DNA of 64,000 bases from Leifsonia sp. ALI-44-B (GTDB taxonomy: Bacteria; Actinomycetota; Actinomycetes; Actinomycetales; Microbacteriaceae), in the NCBI RefSeq assembly GCF_001984125.1, contig NZ_MTQL01000007.1, positions 1,364,001 to 1,428,000 on the forward strand, in the 5' to 3' direction. A program made the translations under genes and the position numbers. Numbering within the stretch: the first letter of the stretch is position 1; each line of letters starts with the position of its first letter. Shown here in pieces: positions 35,761-44,526 of the stretch. A model generated the notes under the pieces. That model worked only from the letters and a program-made list of their open reading frames with translations, had not been told where the DNA came from and searched no databases.

Positions 35761-36946
35761 CGCGCTCCACGAGAAGGGCCGTGTGGCGGCCGGCGACCCG
35801 GGTCAAGATGAGGGTCGCCGAGCCGCGGCCCTTCGGGGCCAAGCGTTTGCGGAACGCGGCGGGATCGACATCCACACCGCGTTTCTTGATCTCGACCGTG
35901 CCCACGCCGCGCTCCTTCAGCTCACGCTTGATGCGCTTCTCGTCGAGCGGCCACCGCTCGAGCACCCGGAACACCGACGCGAAAGGCGTCTGCACGGCCT
36001 CGTCGCCCGCCAGATAGGCGATGCCGTCGCTCACCATGCCGGCGCCCACCCGCGTCGCCAGCTGCCCGATCAGGCGCGCGCGGATCACCGCGCCATCCGG
36101 TTCGTAGACGAACTCGCCCAGCTCGCGCACGTCCACGTCGGCGCTGTCGGCATCGGCCACCAACTCGTCGCTGCCCGCCGCCGACACCACCAGGGCCGCG
36201 CGACGTACACCCGGGCGAGCCAGCGAGCCGAACCACAAACCCATCTCGACCACCTGGCCGTCGACGCTCACCCACTGCGCCTCCGCCTCGGCCGGAATCA
36301 GATCGCGATCGAACCCGGGGCCGAGCTTCACACCCGTCGGCATGCGCGACGCCACGTCGAACACGAGATCGAGCGACGGCGAATAGTCCGACGGCTTCGT
36401 CAACCGCGACGTGTTCTGATGCCCAGCCGTGCGCCGGGCCGGGTCGAAGAACACCGCATCGACGGCATCCACATCGAAAGCCGCCGCATCGCCGTGCTCG
36501 GCCCGCGCCGAAGGGAACGGCGCCAGGTTGTAGCTCGCCACGACCGCCGTCACCTCGTCGGAATCGACAGCGGTGACCTCGAGATCGAGGGCAGCCAGAG
36601 CCATCGCGTCGCCCCCGTTGCCGCAACCCAGATCGGCGACCGAACGGATGCCGGCCGCCTGAAAACGCCCCGCGTGCAACGCCGCGACACGCAACCGGGT
36701 GGCCTGCTCGAGCCCCGCCTCGGTGAACAACATGCGGCTCGCGAAATCTCCGAACTTGGTGACGGCCTTGCGACGCAGACGCGCTTGCGTGAGCACGGCC
36801 TGTACGAGCGCCGGTGGATGGCCCGCCTCGCGCAACCGGGCGACGGTCGACACCGGATCGGACGCCAACGCATCGACGTCGATCGAGTCGAGTAGCGTGA
36901 GGCCTGCGGGGGTCAGAAGTTCGACGAGCTCGGTTTTCTCCACCAC
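35741..36946 (-). CDS. Class I SAM-dependent methyltransferase with THUMP-like domain
   Basis: Encodes 401 residues. The SAM-binding Rossmann fold is visible as [20 protein letters not shown] (about 102-121) and [10 protein letters not shown], with [10 protein letters not shown] as the catalytic-loop region. The C-terminal part (about 310-400), including [20 protein letters not shown], corresponds to the THUMP-like domain found on such proteins. An RNA substrate is likely but unknown. The annotated start is GTG; a second GTG follows directly, and TAGGTT lies six bases before that one. Confidence 0.82.
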   Translation of the reverse strand: MVEKTELVELLTPAGLTLLDSIDVDALASDPVSTVARLREAGHPPALVQAVLTQARLRRKAVTKFGDFASRMLFTEAGLEQATRLRVAALHAGRFQAAGIRSVADLGCGNGGDAMALAALDLEVTAVDSDEVTAVVASYNLAPFPSARAEHGDAAAFDVDAVDAVFFDPARRTAGHQNTSRLTKPSDYSPSLDLVFDVASRMPTGVKLGPGFDRDLIPAEAEAQWVSVDGQVVEMGLWFGSLARPGVRRAALVVSAAGSDELVADADSADVDVRELGEFVYEPDGAVIRARLIGQLATRVGAGMVSDGIAYLAGDEAVQTPFASVFRVLERWPLDEKRIKRELKERGVGTVEIKKRGVDVDPAAFRKRLAPKGRGSATLILTRVAGRHTALLVERVTSDSR

Positions 36947-37009
36947 GTCAACCTACCGTCATCCTTCCCCGGCCGAGGTCAGACGACCGGGCCCGGGTCA
37001 CCGCAATAA

Positions 37010-37036
37010 TTGGCACTCACGTTGCACGAGTGCCAG
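37010..37036 (+). promoter_or_regulatory. CIRCE operator 1 upstream of groES
   Basis: TTGGCACTC-N9-GAGTGCCAG closely matches the CIRCE inverted repeat bound by the heat-shock repressor HrcA (8 of 9 arm positions pair). The predicted groES -35 element TTGCAC (37022-37027) lies in its loop. Confidence 0.8.
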
Positions 37037-37051
37037 CCGGTTGCCTACACT
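37022..37051 (+). promoter_or_regulatory. groES promoter
   Basis: TTGCAC (37022-37027) and TACACT (37046-37051) are spaced by 18 bp. The promoter is embedded between the two CIRCE elements, so HrcA binding would block polymerase access. Confidence 0.65.
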
Positions 37052-37055
37052 GGCA

Positions 37056-37082
37056 TTAGCACTCTCGCAGTGAGGGTGCTAA
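37056..37082 (+). promoter_or_regulatory. CIRCE operator 2 upstream of groES
   Basis: TTAGCACTC-N9-GGGTGCTAA matches the CIRCE consensus with one change in the right arm. It begins five bases after the -10 element. Confidence 0.88.
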
Positions 37083-37150
37083 CGCCCGCCGGGCCTCACG
37101 TCCATCGGGCCACCAGTCCATTTCGTACGTTGTTCAGAAAGAGGTCAACC

Positions 37151-37447
37151 GTGTCGGTCTCCATCAAGCCGCTCGAGGATCGCATCGTCATCAAGCAGGT
37201 CGAAGCCGAGCAGACCACTGCTTCCGGTCTCGTCATCCCCGACACCGCCAAAGAAAAGCCCCAGGAGGGCGAAGTCGTCGCCGTCGGCCCCGGCCGCATC
37301 GACGACAACGGCAACCGCGTTCCTCTCGACGTCGCCACCGGCGACCGCGTCATCTACTCCAAGTACGGCGGAACCGAAGTGAAGTTCGACGGCAACGACT
37401 ACCTCGTGCTCTCGGCTCGCGACGTGCTCGCGGTCATCGTCCGATAA
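37151..37447 (+). CDS. groES: Co-chaperonin GroES
   Basis: Encodes 98 residues from GTG 37151 with AAAGAGG upstream. GroES caps the GroEL folding chamber. It starts [20 protein letters not shown]; the mobile loop is [17 protein letters not shown] and the end is [16 protein letters not shown]. groEL does not follow; a terminator-like hairpin does, so groEL is probably encoded elsewhere, as in many actinobacteria with separate groEL genes. Confidence 0.97.
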   Translation: MSVSIKPLEDRIVIKQVEAEQTTASGLVIPDTAKEKPQEGEVVAVGPGRIDDNGNRVPLDVATGDRVIYSKYGGTEVKFDGNDYLVLSARDVLAVIVR

Positions 37448-37493
37448 CGACGACCCCCCGCGCGGCATCACCGCCGCGCACCAGAACCACCGC

Positions 37494-37524
37494 AACGCCC
37501 CGGATGCTTCGGCACCGGGGCGTT
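37494..37524 (+). terminator. Terminator after groES
   Basis: AACGCCCCGG and CCGGGGCGTT form a 10-bp perfect stem with an 11-base loop, followed by GTCG. A smaller GCGCGGC/GCCGCGC hairpin lies just upstream. Confidence 0.65.
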
Positions 37525-37621
37525 GTCGCGTGTCGGGGCCCTGTCGCGCTGGCAGGAACGCGCGCACGCGTGACCGTTCCGACGCGCGACCTGGCCCGAA
37601 CGCGGGTCTAACATCGAGAGA

Positions 37622-38659
37622 GTGCAGAACCCCTCGGACCCGTCAGAGGTCGACCTCGACCTGAACCTCTCGAACACCCCCGCCGCCGCGCCCGGAGCCG
37701 CCTCGAACGCCGCGCCCCAGTCATCCGGCGGCCCGGCCGAGCCAGGCACGGCCCCCGCCCTCACGGACGCCTCGAACCGTCGCGCCGGCCTCATCTACGC
37801 CGTCTCCGCCTACGGCCTCTGGGGCGTGCTGCCGCTCTACTTCCTCACGCTCGTGCCCGCCGGCCCGTGGGAGGTCGTCGCCCTCCGCATCCTGTTCTCG
37901 CTCGTCTTCTGCGCGATCCTCATCGCCGTCACGCGCGCGTGGAAACCCTTCGTGGCCGTGGTCAAGCAGCCGCGCATCCTCTTCACGATGGGACTCGCGG
38001 GCCTCTTCATCTATGCCAACTGGCAGACCTACGTCATCGCCACCCTCACGGGGCATGTGGTCGAGGCCGCACTCGGCTACTTCATCAACCCCATCGTCAC
38101 GATCTTCCTCGGCGTGCTGCTGCTCAAAGAACGCCTGCGCGTGTCGCAGTGGCTGGCGGTCGGCATCAGCATCCTGGCCGTCGTCGTGCTCACGGTCGGT
38201 TATGGCCGGCTGCCGTGGATCTCGCTCGTGCTCGCCTTCTCGTTCGGCTTCTACGGCCTGATCAAGAAGCGCGTCGGCGGGTCGGTGGATGCCGTGTCCG
38301 GCCTCGCGCTCGAGACCGTGTGGCTCGCGCCCGTCGCCATCGTGCAGCTCATCATTGTGGGGCTCACGACGGGCATCACGTTCGGAAACGTGAGCATCTG
38401 GCACACGCTGCTGCTCATCGCATCCGGTGTCATCACGGCCGTTCCGCTGCTGTTCTTCGCCTCGGCCGCCCGTCGGTTGCCGCTCGTGTGGATGGGGTTC
38501 ATCCAGTACGTGGCGCCCATCATCCAGTTCGCCGTCGGCGTGGCGATTCTGCACGAGGCCATGCCCCTCGAACGGTGGGTCGGATTCGGCCTGGTCTGGG
38601 TCGCGCTGGTCATTCTCAGCGTCGACGCGATAGTGGCCACAAAACGCCAGCGCAAATAA
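37622..38659 (+). CDS. rarD: EamA/RarD family transporter
   Basis: Encodes 345 residues. After a 50-residue Pro/Ala-rich cytoplasmic lead, ten hydrophobic helices form the EamA fold. RarD features are AYGLWGVLPLYFLTLVPAGP, FIYANWQTYVIATLTGHVVE and ALGYFINPIVTIFLGVLLLK. The substrate is unknown; homologues have been linked to chloramphenicol sensitivity and amino-acid export. The GTG start lies 7 bases after TAACAT (37609-37614), indicating a leaderless mRNA. Confidence 0.88.
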   Translation: MQNPSDPSEVDLDLNLSNTPAAAPGAASNAAPQSSGGPAEPGTAPALTDASNRRAGLIYAVSAYGLWGVLPLYFLTLVPAGPWEVVALRILFSLVFCAILIAVTRAWKPFVAVVKQPRILFTMGLAGLFIYANWQTYVIATLTGHVVEAALGYFINPIVTIFLGVLLLKERLRVSQWLAVGISILAVVVLTVGYGRLPWISLVLAFSFGFYGLIKKRVGGSVDAVSGLALETVWLAPVAIVQLIIVGLTTGITFGNVSIWHTLLLIASGVITAVPLLFFASAARRLPLVWMGFIQYVAPIIQFAVGVAILHEAMPLERWVGFGLVWVALVILSVDAIVATKRQRK

Positions 38660-38674
38660 ACCTTCCCCCAGAGC

Positions 38675-38737
38675 GTTACACGCGCGTAACATGACCGGAA
38701 CGTGGCGGAACCTTCCCGCCTTTAACGTGACCTAACG
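38675..38737 (+). promoter_or_regulatory. Array of GlnR-like half-sites upstream of the amino-acid binding protein gene
   Basis: Half-sites GTTAC (38675), GTAAC (38686), GGAAC (38697) and GAACC (38708) lie at exact 11-bp intervals, and a further pair TTAAC (38722) and TAACG (38733) has the same spacing. The arrangement fits the actinobacterial GlnR box, gTnAc-N6-GaAAc in repeats, which controls nitrogen genes. Assignment is by pattern only. Confidence 0.5.
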
Positions 38738-38788
38738 GCACCTTCGCAGTTGTCGTGCCCTTACATCAGCGACGTCATAAGGAGCACC

Positions 38789-40144
38789 ATGAGCAACACA
38801 GCGCCACTTAGTTCCATTCGCAAGAAGCCGCTGCGCTACGCAGCGGGTATCGCCGCCTTCACCGTGTCAGCTCTCGTGCTGACCGCGTGTTCGAGCGGTG
38901 GCTCCGGCGAGGAGACGACCTCTTCCGCCTCGGCCGAATCGTGTGGGCCCGACGCGGCCACCTCGACTCCGAACCTCAGCCCCGCAGAACCCGCGGCGGC
39001 CGTTGCTCGTGACACCAAGCTCAAGATCGGCACCATCCTGCCGACGACCGGTAGCCTCGCCTTCCTCGGCCCGCCCGAGATCGCCGGCGTGCAGCTCGCC
39101 GCCGACGACATCAACGCGTCGAAGGACGGCGTCCTCGGCGGCAACGTCGAGATCATCAACCGCGACTCCGGTGACACCACCACCGACATCGCCACCCAGT
39201 CGGCCACCGACCTGCTCAGCCAGGGCGTTTCGGGCATCGTCGGCGCGGCATCCTCGGGTGTCACCAAGACGTTCATCGACCAGGTGACGCAGGCTCAGGT
39301 CGTGCAGATCTCGCCGGCCAACACGGCCCCCGAGTTCAGCGACTACCCCGATGGCGGCTACTACTTCCGCACCGCCCCCTCCGACGTGCTGCAGGGCCGC
39401 GTGCTCGGCAACACCATCGTGGGCGACGGCAACGAGAACGTCGGCATCATCTACCTGAACGATGCCTATGGCACCGGACTGACCGAGAACGTGACGCAGG
39501 CTATTGAGGCAGCCGGCGGCAAGGTTGTCGCATCCGAGGCCTTCAACGAGGGTGACAGCCAGTTCAGCGCCCAGATCGACGCCGTCCTGGCCGAAGACCC
39601 CGACGCCATCGCCGTGATCGCCTTCGACCAGACGAAGGTCATCATGCCCGAGCTCGTCGGCACCAAGGGCTTCTCCGGCGGTCAGACGTACTTCGTCGAC
39701 GGCAACCTGTCCGACTACTCGAAGGACTTCGACAAGGGCCTCCTCAACTGCGCCAAGGGCACCCTGCCCGGTGTGTTCGCCGAGGATGACTTCAAGTCGA
39801 AGCTGCTGGGTGTGGACCCCGACCTGGCCGACTACAGCTACTCCGCCGAGTCGTACGACGCCGTGATCCTCATGGGTCTCGCCGCGATCGCCGCCGGTGA
39901 CGCCACGGGCCCGGCCATCCAGTCGAAGCTCAAGGATGTTTCGGAGGGCGGCACCAAGTGCACGGCCTTCGAAGAGTGCGCCGACCTGCTCGCAGCCGGC
40001 ACCGACATCGACTACGACGGCATCTCCGGTCCGATCACGTTCGACGACAACGGTGACCCCACCGAGGCGTACATGGGCATCTACCAGTACGGCAAGGACA
40101 ACACCTACGCCCCGCTGAACGTCGAGTTCGGCTCGCTCAAGTAA
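38789..40144 (+). CDS. Branched-chain amino-acid type ABC transporter, substrate-binding lipoprotein
   Basis: Encodes 451 residues from ATG 38789 with AAGGAG upstream. A lipoprotein signal ends in LTACSSG (Cys34). The mature protein has the Periplas_BP_6 fold: LKIGTILPTTGSLAFLGPPE, IVGAASSGVTKTFIDQ, VQISPANTAPEFS and NVGIIYLNDAYGTGLTENV. It is the binding protein of the HAAT family that partners LivH, LivM, LivG and LivF, encoded 1.6 kb away on the other strand. Substrate could be branched-chain amino acids or urea; the GlnR-like boxes suggest nitrogen control. Confidence 0.9.
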   Translation: MSNTAPLSSIRKKPLRYAAGIAAFTVSALVLTACSSGGSGEETTSSASAESCGPDAATSTPNLSPAEPAAAVARDTKLKIGTILPTTGSLAFLGPPEIAGVQLAADDINASKDGVLGGNVEIINRDSGDTTTDIATQSATDLLSQGVSGIVGAASSGVTKTFIDQVTQAQVVQISPANTAPEFSDYPDGGYYFRTAPSDVLQGRVLGNTIVGDGNENVGIIYLNDAYGTGLTENVTQAIEAAGGKVVASEAFNEGDSQFSAQIDAVLAEDPDAIAVIAFDQTKVIMPELVGTKGFSGGQTYFVDGNLSDYSKDFDKGLLNCAKGTLPGVFAEDDFKSKLLGVDPDLADYSYSAESYDAVILMGLAAIAAGDATGPAIQSKLKDVSEGGTKCTAFEECADLLAAGTDIDYDGISGPITFDDNGDPTEAYMGIYQYGKDNTYAPLNVEFGSLK

Positions 40145-40164
40145 GGCACAACTGCAACGGTCTC

Positions 40165-40194
40165 GGGCCGGGTCTCCTCGCGGAGGCCCGGCCC
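40165..40194. terminator. Terminator between convergent binding-protein and membrane-protein genes
   Basis: GGGCCGGGTCTCC and GGAGGCCCGGCCC pair with one G-T mismatch around a TCGC loop, followed by GTTCGTTGTTT. It serves the upstream gene and possibly the convergent one. Confidence 0.75.
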
Positions 40195-40215
40195 GTTCGT
40201 TGTTTCGGCGTCGCG

Positions 40216-41232
40216 TCAGTCCTGTTTGCGCGACACCGAGTACTTCATCCAGCCATCCACGATGTTCCAGGCGGCGAGGGCGCCGACCGCGATCGCCACG
40301 ACGATGTTGACGACCTTGCCGCGGCCCGTCCACTCGGCGATGCCGACGGCGCGCGCGAACTCGGGGTTGATCACATCCTGGGTCAGCAGGATCGAGGCGA
40401 TCACCGCGAAGGCGACGGACAGCGCCGCGCTGGTGAGGAACAGCATCCGGGTGTATCGGCCCGTCGACCACAGCGCATAAGCCCACACGATCTCGAGAAG
40501 CGCGAGCAGGACGAAGACGCCCACCCAGAGCGGCCACAAGGCCGGTGCGAGAACGGGGATGGTCTCGCCCGACGCGTCGGTCACGAACGGCCAGAACTGT
40601 TGCCCCACGAGCGCGGCGATCCAGGCCGCCAGCAGCACGGTCGTGCAGACGAAGCCCGCGAGGCCCGGCTGTCCGGCGCGCGGCGGCTGCGGCAGGGCGT
40701 CGAGCGAGAACGGCACGAGGGGAGACCTGTCGGTGCGCGTGCGCTCGACGATCACGAACGCGAGCGTGGTCCAGAACGCGATGTGCACGCCGGCCGAGAT
40801 CGCGAGCCCGATGGCCGACCCGATGACGCCGCCGAACGTCGCGCCCGTGAGGGCTTGGATGGTGGCCGAGGCGACAGCCGCGATCGGCACGATGATGGCC
40901 AGCAGAAGGATCAGCAGCTGCTTCCACGCCAGGTAGTACTCGGGGCCGACGAGGTGCAGCGGCCGATCGGCGTAGCGGGCTGCCAGGCGGGCGGGTTCGC
41001 CGAGATCGGTCAGGATGTCGCGCTCGGCGTGTGAGGCGTCCTCACCGCCCTCCAGGCGCGCCTCGAGGGCGTCGGTAATGCTGGCGCGCAGCTCGCGATC
41101 GACATCGGAGCGCTGCGACTCGGGCAGCGCGCGCACGACGGCCCAGACATAACGGTCGGTGAGGGTGACGCCGGATGCGGCAGCGGTGCCGGTGCCGGCG
41201 GCGGGGGTCGAAGCGGAGGCGGAGGCGTTCAT
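40216..41232 (-). CDS. Multi-pass membrane protein with HAAS-type signalling domain, PadR-coupled
   Basis: Encodes 338 residues from ATG 41232. Residues about 25-105 form a soluble domain (YVWAVVRALPESQRSDVDRE and AERDILTDLGEPARLAARY) of the HAAS/permease-prefix type that couples membrane proteins to PadR regulators. Seven or eight hydrophobic helices follow. Its start overlaps the padR stop (ATGA), so the pair is translationally coupled. Function unknown; such pairs often respond to cell-envelope stress or antibiotics in other actinobacteria and Firmicutes. Confidence 0.82.
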   Translation of the reverse strand: MNASASASTPAAGTGTAAASGVTLTDRYVWAVVRALPESQRSDVDRELRASITDALEARLEGGEDASHAERDILTDLGEPARLAARYADRPLHLVGPEYYLAWKQLLILLLAIIVPIAAVASATIQALTGATFGGVIGSAIGLAISAGVHIAFWTTLAFVIVERTRTDRSPLVPFSLDALPQPPRAGQPGLAGFVCTTVLLAAWIAALVGQQFWPFVTDASGETIPVLAPALWPLWVGVFVLLALLEIVWAYALWSTGRYTRMLFLTSAALSVAFAVIASILLTQDVINPEFARAVGIAEWTGRGKVVNIVVAIAVGALAAWNIVDGWMKYSVSRKQD

Positions 41233-41564
41233 CGTGTGGTCCCTTCGGTCAGGTGCCGGAGCGAGTCGGTGAGCCGCTCCCAATCGTCGGCCAGGCGGTG
41301 GGCGAGGTCGATGCCCTCCTGGCTCGTGCGGTAGAACTTGCGCGGGCGGGCCTCGTCGGTGTTCCACTCGCTCGTGAGCAGCCCCTGGGCCTCGAGGCGC
41401 CGCAGCAGCGGGTAGAGCGTGTTGCCCTCGACCTCGATGCCCGCGGCCTCGAGGTGCTCGAGCAGGGCGTAGCCGTAGTTGGGCGTGCGCAGTGCCAGCA
41501 GGCAGGCGAGCACGGCCGTTCCGCGCCTGAGCTCCTGGAAGTACGTCGCATCCTTGTCTTGCAT
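41229..41564 (-). CDS. PadR family transcriptional regulator
   Basis: Encodes 111 residues from ATG 41564. The winged HTH is typical: LACLLALRTPNYGYALLEHL, GNTLYPLLRRLEAQGLLTSE and PRKFYRTSQEG. A GTG three codons upstream is possible but the ATG fits the leaderless promoter. PadR proteins usually repress their own operon; a palindrome in the promoter spacer supports this. Confidence 0.92.
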   Translation of the reverse strand: MQDKDATYFQELRRGTAVLACLLALRTPNYGYALLEHLEAAGIEVEGNTLYPLLRRLEAQGLLTSEWNTDEARPRKFYRTSQEGIDLAHRLADDWERLTDSLRHLTEGTTR

Positions 41565-41571
41565 GTGCCAC

Positions 41572-41600
41572 ACGTTAGTGTGTGCCACACAGTATGTCAA
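41572..41600 (-). promoter_or_regulatory. padR promoter with embedded operator-like palindrome
   Basis: Read on the minus strand, TTGACA (41600-41595) and TAACGT (41577-41572) are 17 bp apart, and the ATG follows 7 bases after the -10, so the mRNA is probably leaderless. The spacer contains TGTGTGGCACACA, a near-perfect palindrome, and GTGTGGCACA recurs across the -10 and start, as expected for PadR autorepression. Confidence 0.75.
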
Positions 41601-41663
41601 CGAAGAGAGCTGGCGTCGCGGCGTGGGGGAGCCCAAGCGGGCGCCCTGCTCGGCGCACACAAA

Positions 41664-41695
41664 GAAGCCCCGACCGTGCACGCGGTCGGGGCTTC
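41664..41695 (-). terminator. Terminator of the livHMGF operon
   Basis: A 13-bp perfect stem (GAAGCCCCGACCG with CGGTCGGGGCTTC) with a six-base loop lies 41 bp after the livF stop. On the minus strand it is followed by TTTGTG. Confidence 0.8.
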
Positions 41696-41735
41696 CTGCG
41701 TCGCGGGTCGCGCAACGCGTGGGGGATGCTCGGGG

Positions 41736-42572
41736 CTAGATCCCGCGCGCCGCATCCTGATCGGCGGCCAGGGTGCCGAGATACAGCTCGATCACCTTGG
41801 GGTCCTTCATGAGGTCGCGACCGGTGCCCGTGTAGGCGTCGCGGCCCTGGTCGAGCACGTAGCCGCGGTCGCAGATCTGCAGGCAGCGGCGCGCGTTCTG
41901 CTCGACCATGATGACCGAGACGCCCGTCTTGTTGATCTGCTTGACGCGCAGGAACGTCTCGTCCTGGCGCACGGGGGAGAGGCCGGCGGACGGCTCGTCG
42001 AGCAGCAGAACGCTCGGCTCCATCATGAGCGCGCGGCCCATGGCCACCATCTGGCGCTCGCCGCCCGACAGCGAACCGGCGCGCTGTTTGCGGCGCTTGC
42101 CGAGCTCGGGGAACAGCGTCGTGACGAAGTCGATGCGTTCGTTCAGCAACTTGGGCTTCTGGAAGATGCCCATCTCGAGGTTCTCTTCGATCGTCAGGCC
42201 CGGGAACACGTTGTTGTTCTGCGGCACCATGCCGACGCCCTTGGCGACGAGCTTGTCGGCCTTCAGCCCCGTGATGTCCTCGCCGTTCAGGTGCACGGTG
42301 CCGGAGCGCACGTTCACCTGCCCGAAGATGGCCTTCAGCAGCGTCGACTTTCCGGCGCCGTTGGGGCCGATTATGCCGATGAGTTCACCGGGCATGGCCT
42401 CGATGCTGCATCCGTTCAAGATGTTGACGCCCGGCAGGTAGCCGGCGACGAGCACATCGGTGCGGATGACGGCGCGGTCGGCGGTCGCCGTGCCGGCGGT
42501 CGAGCTGCCCGCTGTCGGGGCGCCCGCCGTCGTGGGGGTTCCGGATGCATCCGGCTCGGCTGCGTGGCTCAT
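41736..42572 (-). CDS. livF: Branched-chain amino-acid type ABC transporter ATP-binding protein LivF
   Basis: Encodes 278 residues. The nucleotide-binding domain has Walker A GPNGAGKST, Q-loop MVPQNNNVFPGLT, signature LSGGERQMVAMGRALM and Walker B VLLLDEPSAGLSP. The NNNVFPGLTIEENL segment is typical of LivF. The first 35 residues are a Thr/Ala-rich lead. Its start overlaps the livG stop by four bases. Confidence 0.93.
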   Translation of the reverse strand: MSHAAEPDASGTPTTAGAPTAGSSTAGTATADRAVIRTDVLVAGYLPGVNILNGCSIEAMPGELIGIIGPNGAGKSTLLKAIFGQVNVRSGTVHLNGEDITGLKADKLVAKGVGMVPQNNNVFPGLTIEENLEMGIFQKPKLLNERIDFVTTLFPELGKRRKQRAGSLSGGERQMVAMGRALMMEPSVLLLDEPSAGLSPVRQDETFLRVKQINKTGVSVIMVEQNARRCLQICDRGYVLDQGRDAYTGTGRDLMKDPKVIELYLGTLAADQDAARGI

Positions 42573-43543
42573 GCCTCGTCCTTCCCGTGCTTCTGTTCGT
42601 GGTCGTCGGCGTGACGCGCGGCGGCAGCCTTCTCGGCCTCTTCGACCGGGTTGGGCCCGTCGATGTCGCCGAGGTCGGTGTCGTGGTGCGCGCCCAGGTA
42701 GGCGTCGATCACGGCCGGGTCCTCCATGACCTTCTCGGGCGGCCCCTCGGCCACGATCTTGCCCTCGGCCATGACGATGACCCAGTCGGAGATGTGGCGG
42801 ACCATGTGCATATCGTGCTCGACGAAGAGCACGCTCATGCCCTCGCTCTTCAGGTCCTTGATGTGACCGAGGAGCGACTGCGTGAGCGCCGGGTTGACGC
42901 CGGCCATGGGCTCGTCGAGCATGACGAGGCGCGGGTTGGTCATGAGGGCGCGCGCCATCTCGAGCAGCTTGCGCTGACCGCCAGACAGGGATGCCGCGTA
43001 GTCCTCGGACTTCTCGTCGAGCTTGAAGCGCGCAAGCAGTTCTTCGGCCTTGGTCGTGATCTCGGCCTCTTCACCCTTCCACAGCGCGCGGAACAGGGCA
43101 CGGAACAGGTTCTCGCCCTTCTGCTTCTGCGCGCCGAGCAGCATGTTCTGCAGCACGGTGAGGCGGCCGAGGGACTTGGTCAGCTGGAAGGTGCGCACCA
43201 TGCCCGAGCGTGACACCTTGTAGGCCGAGACGCCCGCGAGGGACTTGCCGTCGAACTGCCACGTGCCCGTGTTGGGCTTGTCGAAACCCGTGAGCAGGTT
43301 GAAGAGCGTGGTCTTGCCGGCGCCGTTCGGTCCGATGAGGGCCGTGATCTGGCCGCGCGGGATCTCGACGTGCTCGACGTCGACGGCCGTCAGGCCCCCG
43401 AACTGCCGCGTCACACCGTCGGCGATCACGATGGGGTCGGTCTTGCGGCATCCGGGGCCGACGGGGCCGTCGACGAGCGGATGTTCGAGCACGGAGGTCG
43501 CCGTGCCCGTGGGCGTTGCTGCAGAAGACGAGTGATCAGACAC
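42569..43543 (-). CDS. livG: Branched-chain amino-acid type ABC transporter ATP-binding protein LivG
   Basis: Encodes 324 residues from a GTG start. Walker A GPNGAGKTTLFNLLTGF, LivG-type VRTFQLTKSLGRLTVLQNML, signature LSGGQRKLLEMARALM and Walker B VMLDEPMAGVNP are present. The C-terminal 40 residues, His/Glu/Lys/Asp-rich, are an unusual extension. It overlaps livM by 8 bp and livF by 4 bp. Confidence 0.93.
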   Translation of the reverse strand: MSDHSSSAATPTGTATSVLEHPLVDGPVGPGCRKTDPIVIADGVTRQFGGLTAVDVEHVEIPRGQITALIGPNGAGKTTLFNLLTGFDKPNTGTWQFDGKSLAGVSAYKVSRSGMVRTFQLTKSLGRLTVLQNMLLGAQKQKGENLFRALFRALWKGEEAEITTKAEELLARFKLDEKSEDYAASLSGGQRKLLEMARALMTNPRLVMLDEPMAGVNPALTQSLLGHIKDLKSEGMSVLFVEHDMHMVRHISDWVIVMAEGKIVAEGPPEKVMEDPAVIDAYLGAHHDTDLGDIDGPNPVEEAEKAAAARHADDHEQKHGKDEA

Positions 43544-44516
43544 TGAACGACAGCTCCTTCTTGTTACCGAATATGCCTTGTGGCCTGAATATCACCAGCA
43601 GCATGAGCGCGAGGCCCACGAGGATGAATCGGATCTGGCCGGCCTGGCTGGTCGAGATGAACGACAGGATGCCGACATCGATGAGTCCATAGAGGATGCC
43701 CTGCGTGAGCGACAGCACGACCCAGAAGATCATGGCGCCGACGATCGGGCCGAAGAGGGTCGCTGCCCCACCGAGGAGCATGATCGTCCAGATGAAGAAC
43801 GTGAGCGCCGTTCCATAGTTCGCGGGCTGAACGGCACGCGGCAGGATGAAGATCACGCCGGCCAGCGAGCCGAAGACGCCACCGAGAACGAGGGCCTGCA
43901 TCTTGTAGGAGTAGACGTTCTTGCCGAGGGCGCGCACGGCATCCTCGTCTTCACGCACGGCCTTGACGACGCGGCCCCAGGGGCTGCGCATCAAGAGGAA
44001 CACGAGCAGCGTGGCGATGAGCACGACGCCCCAGCCGACGAGGCGCACCCACCACTGGTCCGCCGAGTAGACGAACGGGCCGAAGCCGTAGCGACCGTCC
44101 GGCAGCGGGTTGATGGCGTAGAAGCCGCTCGAGAAGTTGCTGAGGCCGTTGGCGGCGCCCGTGACATCCGTGAGGCCCGTGGTCGTGACCACGAAGCGCA
44201 TGATCTCGGCCGAAGCGATGGTCACGATGGCCAGATAGTCGGCCCGCAGCCTCAGGGTTGGAATACCGAGCACGAAGGCGAACAGAACGGATGCCACAAT
44301 CGCGGCCAGCACGGCCACCCACAGCGGCGCACCGAACGTGAGAACCGAGATGGCGAACGCATATGCTCCGACGAGCATGAAGGCTGCCTGACCGAAGTTG
44401 AGCAGACCCGTGTAGCCGAAGTGGATGTTGAGGCCGATGGCCGCAAGGGCGTAGGCGGCGGTGGTCGGGCTGATCAGCTCGCCCGCCGCATTGCCGAGAA
44501 TATTTCCCCAGTCCAT
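43536..44516 (-). CDS. livM: Branched-chain amino-acid type ABC transporter permease LivM
   Basis: Encodes 326 residues with about ten hydrophobic helices. LivM motifs are NIHFGYTGLLNFGQAAFMLVG, here beginning near residue 31, and GRVVKAVREDEDAVRALGKN in the cytoplasmic coupling loop. AGGGAG precedes the ATG. It forms the channel with LivH. Confidence 0.93.
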   Translation of the reverse strand: MDWGNILGNAAGELISPTTAAYALAAIGLNIHFGYTGLLNFGQAAFMLVGAYAFAISVLTFGAPLWVAVLAAIVASVLFAFVLGIPTLRLRADYLAIVTIASAEIMRFVVTTTGLTDVTGAANGLSNFSSGFYAINPLPDGRYGFGPFVYSADQWWVRLVGWGVVLIATLLVFLLMRSPWGRVVKAVREDEDAVRALGKNVYSYKMQALVLGGVFGSLAGVIFILPRAVQPANYGTALTFFIWTIMLLGGAATLFGPIVGAMIFWVVLSLTQGILYGLIDVGILSFISTSQAGQIRFILVGLALMLLVIFRPQGIFGNKKELSFSV

Positions 44517-44526
44517 GAGTATCTCC

